NCBI GenBank assembly: GCA_025093555.1
Contig: JAIWNF010000032.1
Location: 310,001 to 374,000 of the forward strand
Direction: 5' to 3'
From: Circinella umbellata
Taxonomy: Eukaryota; Mucoromycota; Mucoromycetes; Mucorales; Lichtheimiaceae
Length of the DNA: 64,000 nt
Shown here: in pieces, positions 61,592 to 64,000 of the stretch
How positions within the stretch are numbered: position 1 is the stretch's first letter
Layout of the letters: every line of letters begins with the position of its first letter
Translations under genes and position numbers: made by a program
Notes under the pieces: generated by a model
The model's database searches: none
The model's input: the letters and a program-made list of their open reading frames with translations, nothing else
Told to the model about the DNA's origin: nothing

Positions 61592-62787
61592 TATATTATA
61601 TAATATATTAGATTAAAGCACTGTTGGATGGTACTGGTGGTTTATGGGCAAAAAATGCATTAGCTGGAAAATTTGCTGGTACATTTTTCTCTACTTCGAG
61701 TCAACATAGAGGCAAGTGATGTTATTTTTTTTAGTTGCTGTGGATTTGATCATTACACAATTTATTTGATCACACGACCACGATGAATAACCTTTATCTT
61801 AATCAATGTATAGGTCAGGAAACTACTGCACTCACAACCATCCCCTACGTACTTCGTTCATCATGGAATCAATTATGTTCCTCTCGGATTCAGAAGCCCT
61901 GTAAGTTAGAATAGAAAAAATAAGCATTGAAAGGAAAGAAGAGTGTAATAAGCTTTTAGAGAGGTCCTAAGGAACCAAAAAAGCTGACAAAAAAAATGTT
62001 AATTTTTATTTATATATATTTATTGTAGCATTTGAATGATAATACAGAAATTGTCGGTGGATCGCCATATGGGGCAGGAACTATAACGTAAGAGTAAATG
62101 TCATGTTACGTATTATTTTGTACTTACCCAATAATATATTGCTTTCTGTTGTATATATAGGAATCCTGATGGATCAAGACAACCATCAAAGAAGGAATTG
62201 GAAGTAGCTCGTACTCAAGGTGAACTATTTGGAAACGTAGTTGCTACCCATATTTGCGGACGTAAACATTAACAGATAATTACATAAAAAAAACAATAAT
62301 TTGTCCAAAAAAAGCTGTTATCCAAAAGTATAAATATAAACCAAGTTCATGTTATACTTATATTAGACATGTTTTACATTCTATAAATATATATAAATAA
62401 AATATTATTGTTTGTTGAGCTAGTCTATTTGTTTTAATAATCAGAAAATGCATTTATAACTCTTTGTCCTGTTGCTATATGCAATAATGATATGGTTCTC
62501 TACCTTTTTTTTTTGGCACATACGATTATTGGTTATTTAACTAAAATTTTCTACAAAAAGATTTATTATATCTTTAAGCATTACTTGTTGTCTACATATA
62601 TGTATAATAGCTTATACTGCAATTATGTTTTCTTTGTTTCAATGGATTTGATAATCGGAAACCTACAAGGCAATTTGAAGTGTGGAGTTACAAATGTTAA
62701 TGGACAGTTATCATTGGTCCTTTACCAGCAGCAGCAAGCAGCAAGCAGCAAGCAGCAAACAACAAAGCACCATTCAACACTAAAATA
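61592..62787. repeat. 1.19 kb direct repeat, copy 2
   Basis: Matches 52930-54122. It starts at the TA after the right inverted repeat and ends at the TA at 62786-62787, from where unique sequence leads to the next gene. So copy 2 carries the native downstream flank and copy 1 the native upstream flank. Confidence 0.92.
61612..62272 (+). pseudogene. 5'-truncated second copy of the WrbA-like gene
   Basis: Corresponds to exons 3-6 of copy 1 (61612-61711, 61814-61900, 62029-62087 and 62161-62272); exons 1 and 2 and the promoter are absent. It shares the TACGTA frameshift (61846-61851) with copy 1. It also has own changes, such as Gly to Arg at the end of exon 3 (GGAG to AGAG) and Arg to Cys near the C-terminus (ATTCGC to ATTTGC). 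The spliceable GC-AG intron is retained. It has no start and cannot make the enzyme. Confidence 0.88.
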
Positions 62788-63004
62788 CTGTAACTCCTTC
62801 TTTTTCTTTCTTCTGTCATTATTATTATACTTGGCGTCCTCTTTTTTTTATTACGTCCCTGAAGCAACACTCACAGAAAAAAAAACACATTTTTTCTTCA
62901 AGTTCCCTATTTTTTTCTTTTTCTTTTTCTTTTCTTTTATTTTTATTTTTACCGTCCCTTCTTTTTCTTTAACAAAAAGGAAAAAGAAAACAAAAATAAC
63001 TCAA
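62273..63004. other. Flank and promoter of the ARS2-like gene
   Basis: Up to 62787 this is the tail of the 1.19 kb repeat, including a CAGCAAG-type trinucleotide-like run (62726-62757). Beyond that lies unique T- and CT-rich sequence typical of a leader, ending at the start codon 63005. The repeat therefore probably carries part of this gene's promoter, and a second copy of it lies at 53613-54122. A small reading frame across this stretch is not convincing. Confidence 0.55.
62786..62792. other. TACTGTA, apparent excision footprint
   Basis: At the site where copy 1 has TA followed by the left end of the family A element, copy 2 has TA-CTG-TA. CTG equals the last three bases of the element, which is the classic footprint form of Tc1/mariner-type excision. 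Confidence 0.55.
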
Positions 63005-64000
63005 ATGTCTGATCGTAGAAACTATTCTCCTGTTGGAAGAGGAGGTGGTGGTATGGGGTACGATTGGTCGGATGACGAATATTCTCCACGTACACATGGA
63101 CGAGAAAAATTTCGACGAGAAAGAAGTTTAGAACGCGATCATGCAATGTATAATCGACCTCCTCCTGATGACTATGATCGTTATGATCGTAAAAAGAGAC
63201 ACCGTCGTAGTATCACCCCACCAGAAGGTATATAATTGAATTATAGAAATCTCTTTAATTTTTTTTTGTTCTTGTTTATTATATATACATTTATTATCAA
63301 AATATTATGGAACAACAAATATTCTTATAATTTCTAACTAATTATCATATTATTAAAACCATGTAACATAACAAATTTTTATACTTTTCATTATTATAGA
63401 ACGTCGACATACTAAACGACGAGCTTCTTTTTCAAAGATGGGTTCACCTTCTCATGGCGATTATGGCCCAGTACCACGTGGAAATAATCAAAGAGAACTT
63501 GATTACCATCATCACCAACCAGACGGTGATCATTATATTCCTAATTATGAACGCGATGGATATACTCCAGCACCACGTTATAGCAATTTACAGCAACAAG
63601 AATCTCACAACTCTCCTGGATTTGGTGGTGATGGCAGAGGAAGAGGAGGAGAAAGAGGAGGAGATATTAATAATCGTAACAATAATAATAATGATAACAA
63701 TAATAACAGTGGACCCAATACTGGAGGTGGATACTCAATGATGGGAGGAGGTAATTTTTATTTATAATAATTTATTATGATTGATACTATTCGTTGATTT
63801 TTTATTTTGGAAAAACATGAAATGAATCAAAAAGGAATGTTGAAAGAAAGAATATTTATTTTTGGAACTGATCATCAAATTTATTCATTTAGATGGTGTA
63901 AATATGCCAATGATGGGCGGTGGATGGCCAGGAATGGGTCGAATGCCAGCACTTGATTTGGATCAACTCGACTATGTTATCTCTTTTAAACAATACTGCG
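63005..64000 (+). CDS. Likely SERRATE/ARS2 homologue, 5' part (partial at window end)
   Basis: Three exons are visible: 63005-63227, 63400-63750 and 63893-64000 (runs off the window), joined in frame. The first ~190 residues are basic and low complexity, with R/D/Y-rich (DRYDRKKRHRRS), RGG-like (GRGRGGERGG) and polyN parts, then M/G-rich (MPMMGGGWPGMGRMP). The last visible residues, LDLDQLDYVISFKQYC, resemble the start of the SERRATE/Ars2 N-terminal domain, which follows such an arginine-rich leader in ARS2 proteins. ARS2 links the nuclear cap-binding complex to RNA processing and decay. The identification rests on these last 16 residues and on the overall composition. Confidence 0.55.

Overview
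The window is a stretch of nuclear DNA from a fungus, most likely an early-diverging one of the Mucoromycota (Mucorales-like). The evidence is an AT-rich sequence, compact genes split by short introns (mostly about 50-250 nt, GTAAGT-like donors and TAG acceptors), polyQ and polyN runs inside proteins, and a fungal gene set (GCN1, MOB2, COQ5, BUB3, an Hsl1/Gin4/Cdr2-type kinase, a TPR-F-box-LRR protein). The order is inferred from the general look of the proteins; no search was run. No rRNA gene, tRNA gene or CRISPR array was recognised.

Layout. 1-11.5 kb: the 3' two-thirds of GCN1, an MIT-domain protein, MOB2, and an unrecognised multi-pass membrane protein. 11.5-19.3 kb: a 7.8 kb gene desert ending at an isolated small secreted double-psi beta-barrel protein. 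20.5-22.7 kb: a TPR/F-box/LRR protein, then another gene-poor gap. 25.5-50 kb: a gene-dense block with ribosomal protein eL34, an enhancer-of-rudimentary homologue (ERH), COQ5, a GH36-type secreted alpha-galactosidase, a disordered coiled-coil protein, an unrecognised acidic-tailed protein, a large KA1-domain kinase, a WHIM/DDT-like chromatin protein, the scavenger decapping enzyme DcpS, BUB3, an EngB-type GTPase and a medium-chain reductase. Exon boundaries were worked out by hand, and every listed intact model closes in frame.

52.4-62.8 kb is the accessory region and the most interesting part. A WrbA-type quinone reductase gene carries a 4-nt frameshift that has the form of a TA-transposon excision footprint (TA to TACGTA). 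Its 3' part plus downstream DNA is present twice as 1.19 kb direct repeats. Between the repeats lies a 7.5 kb block whose two outer ends are the terminal inverted repeats of one TA-inserting (Tc1/mariner-like) element family. Inside are three complete small TIR elements, one sitting in an exon of a decayed multi-exon minus-strand gene, plus a GC-rich hairpin island and a possible fragment of a large transposon protein. The window ends in the 5' part of a likely SERRATE/ARS2 homologue.

Most neighbouring genes are unrelated housekeeping functions. Gene pairs are often tightly convergent (COQ5/GH36, BUB3/EngB) or divergent from a shared short promoter (WHIM/DcpS, EngB/reductase).
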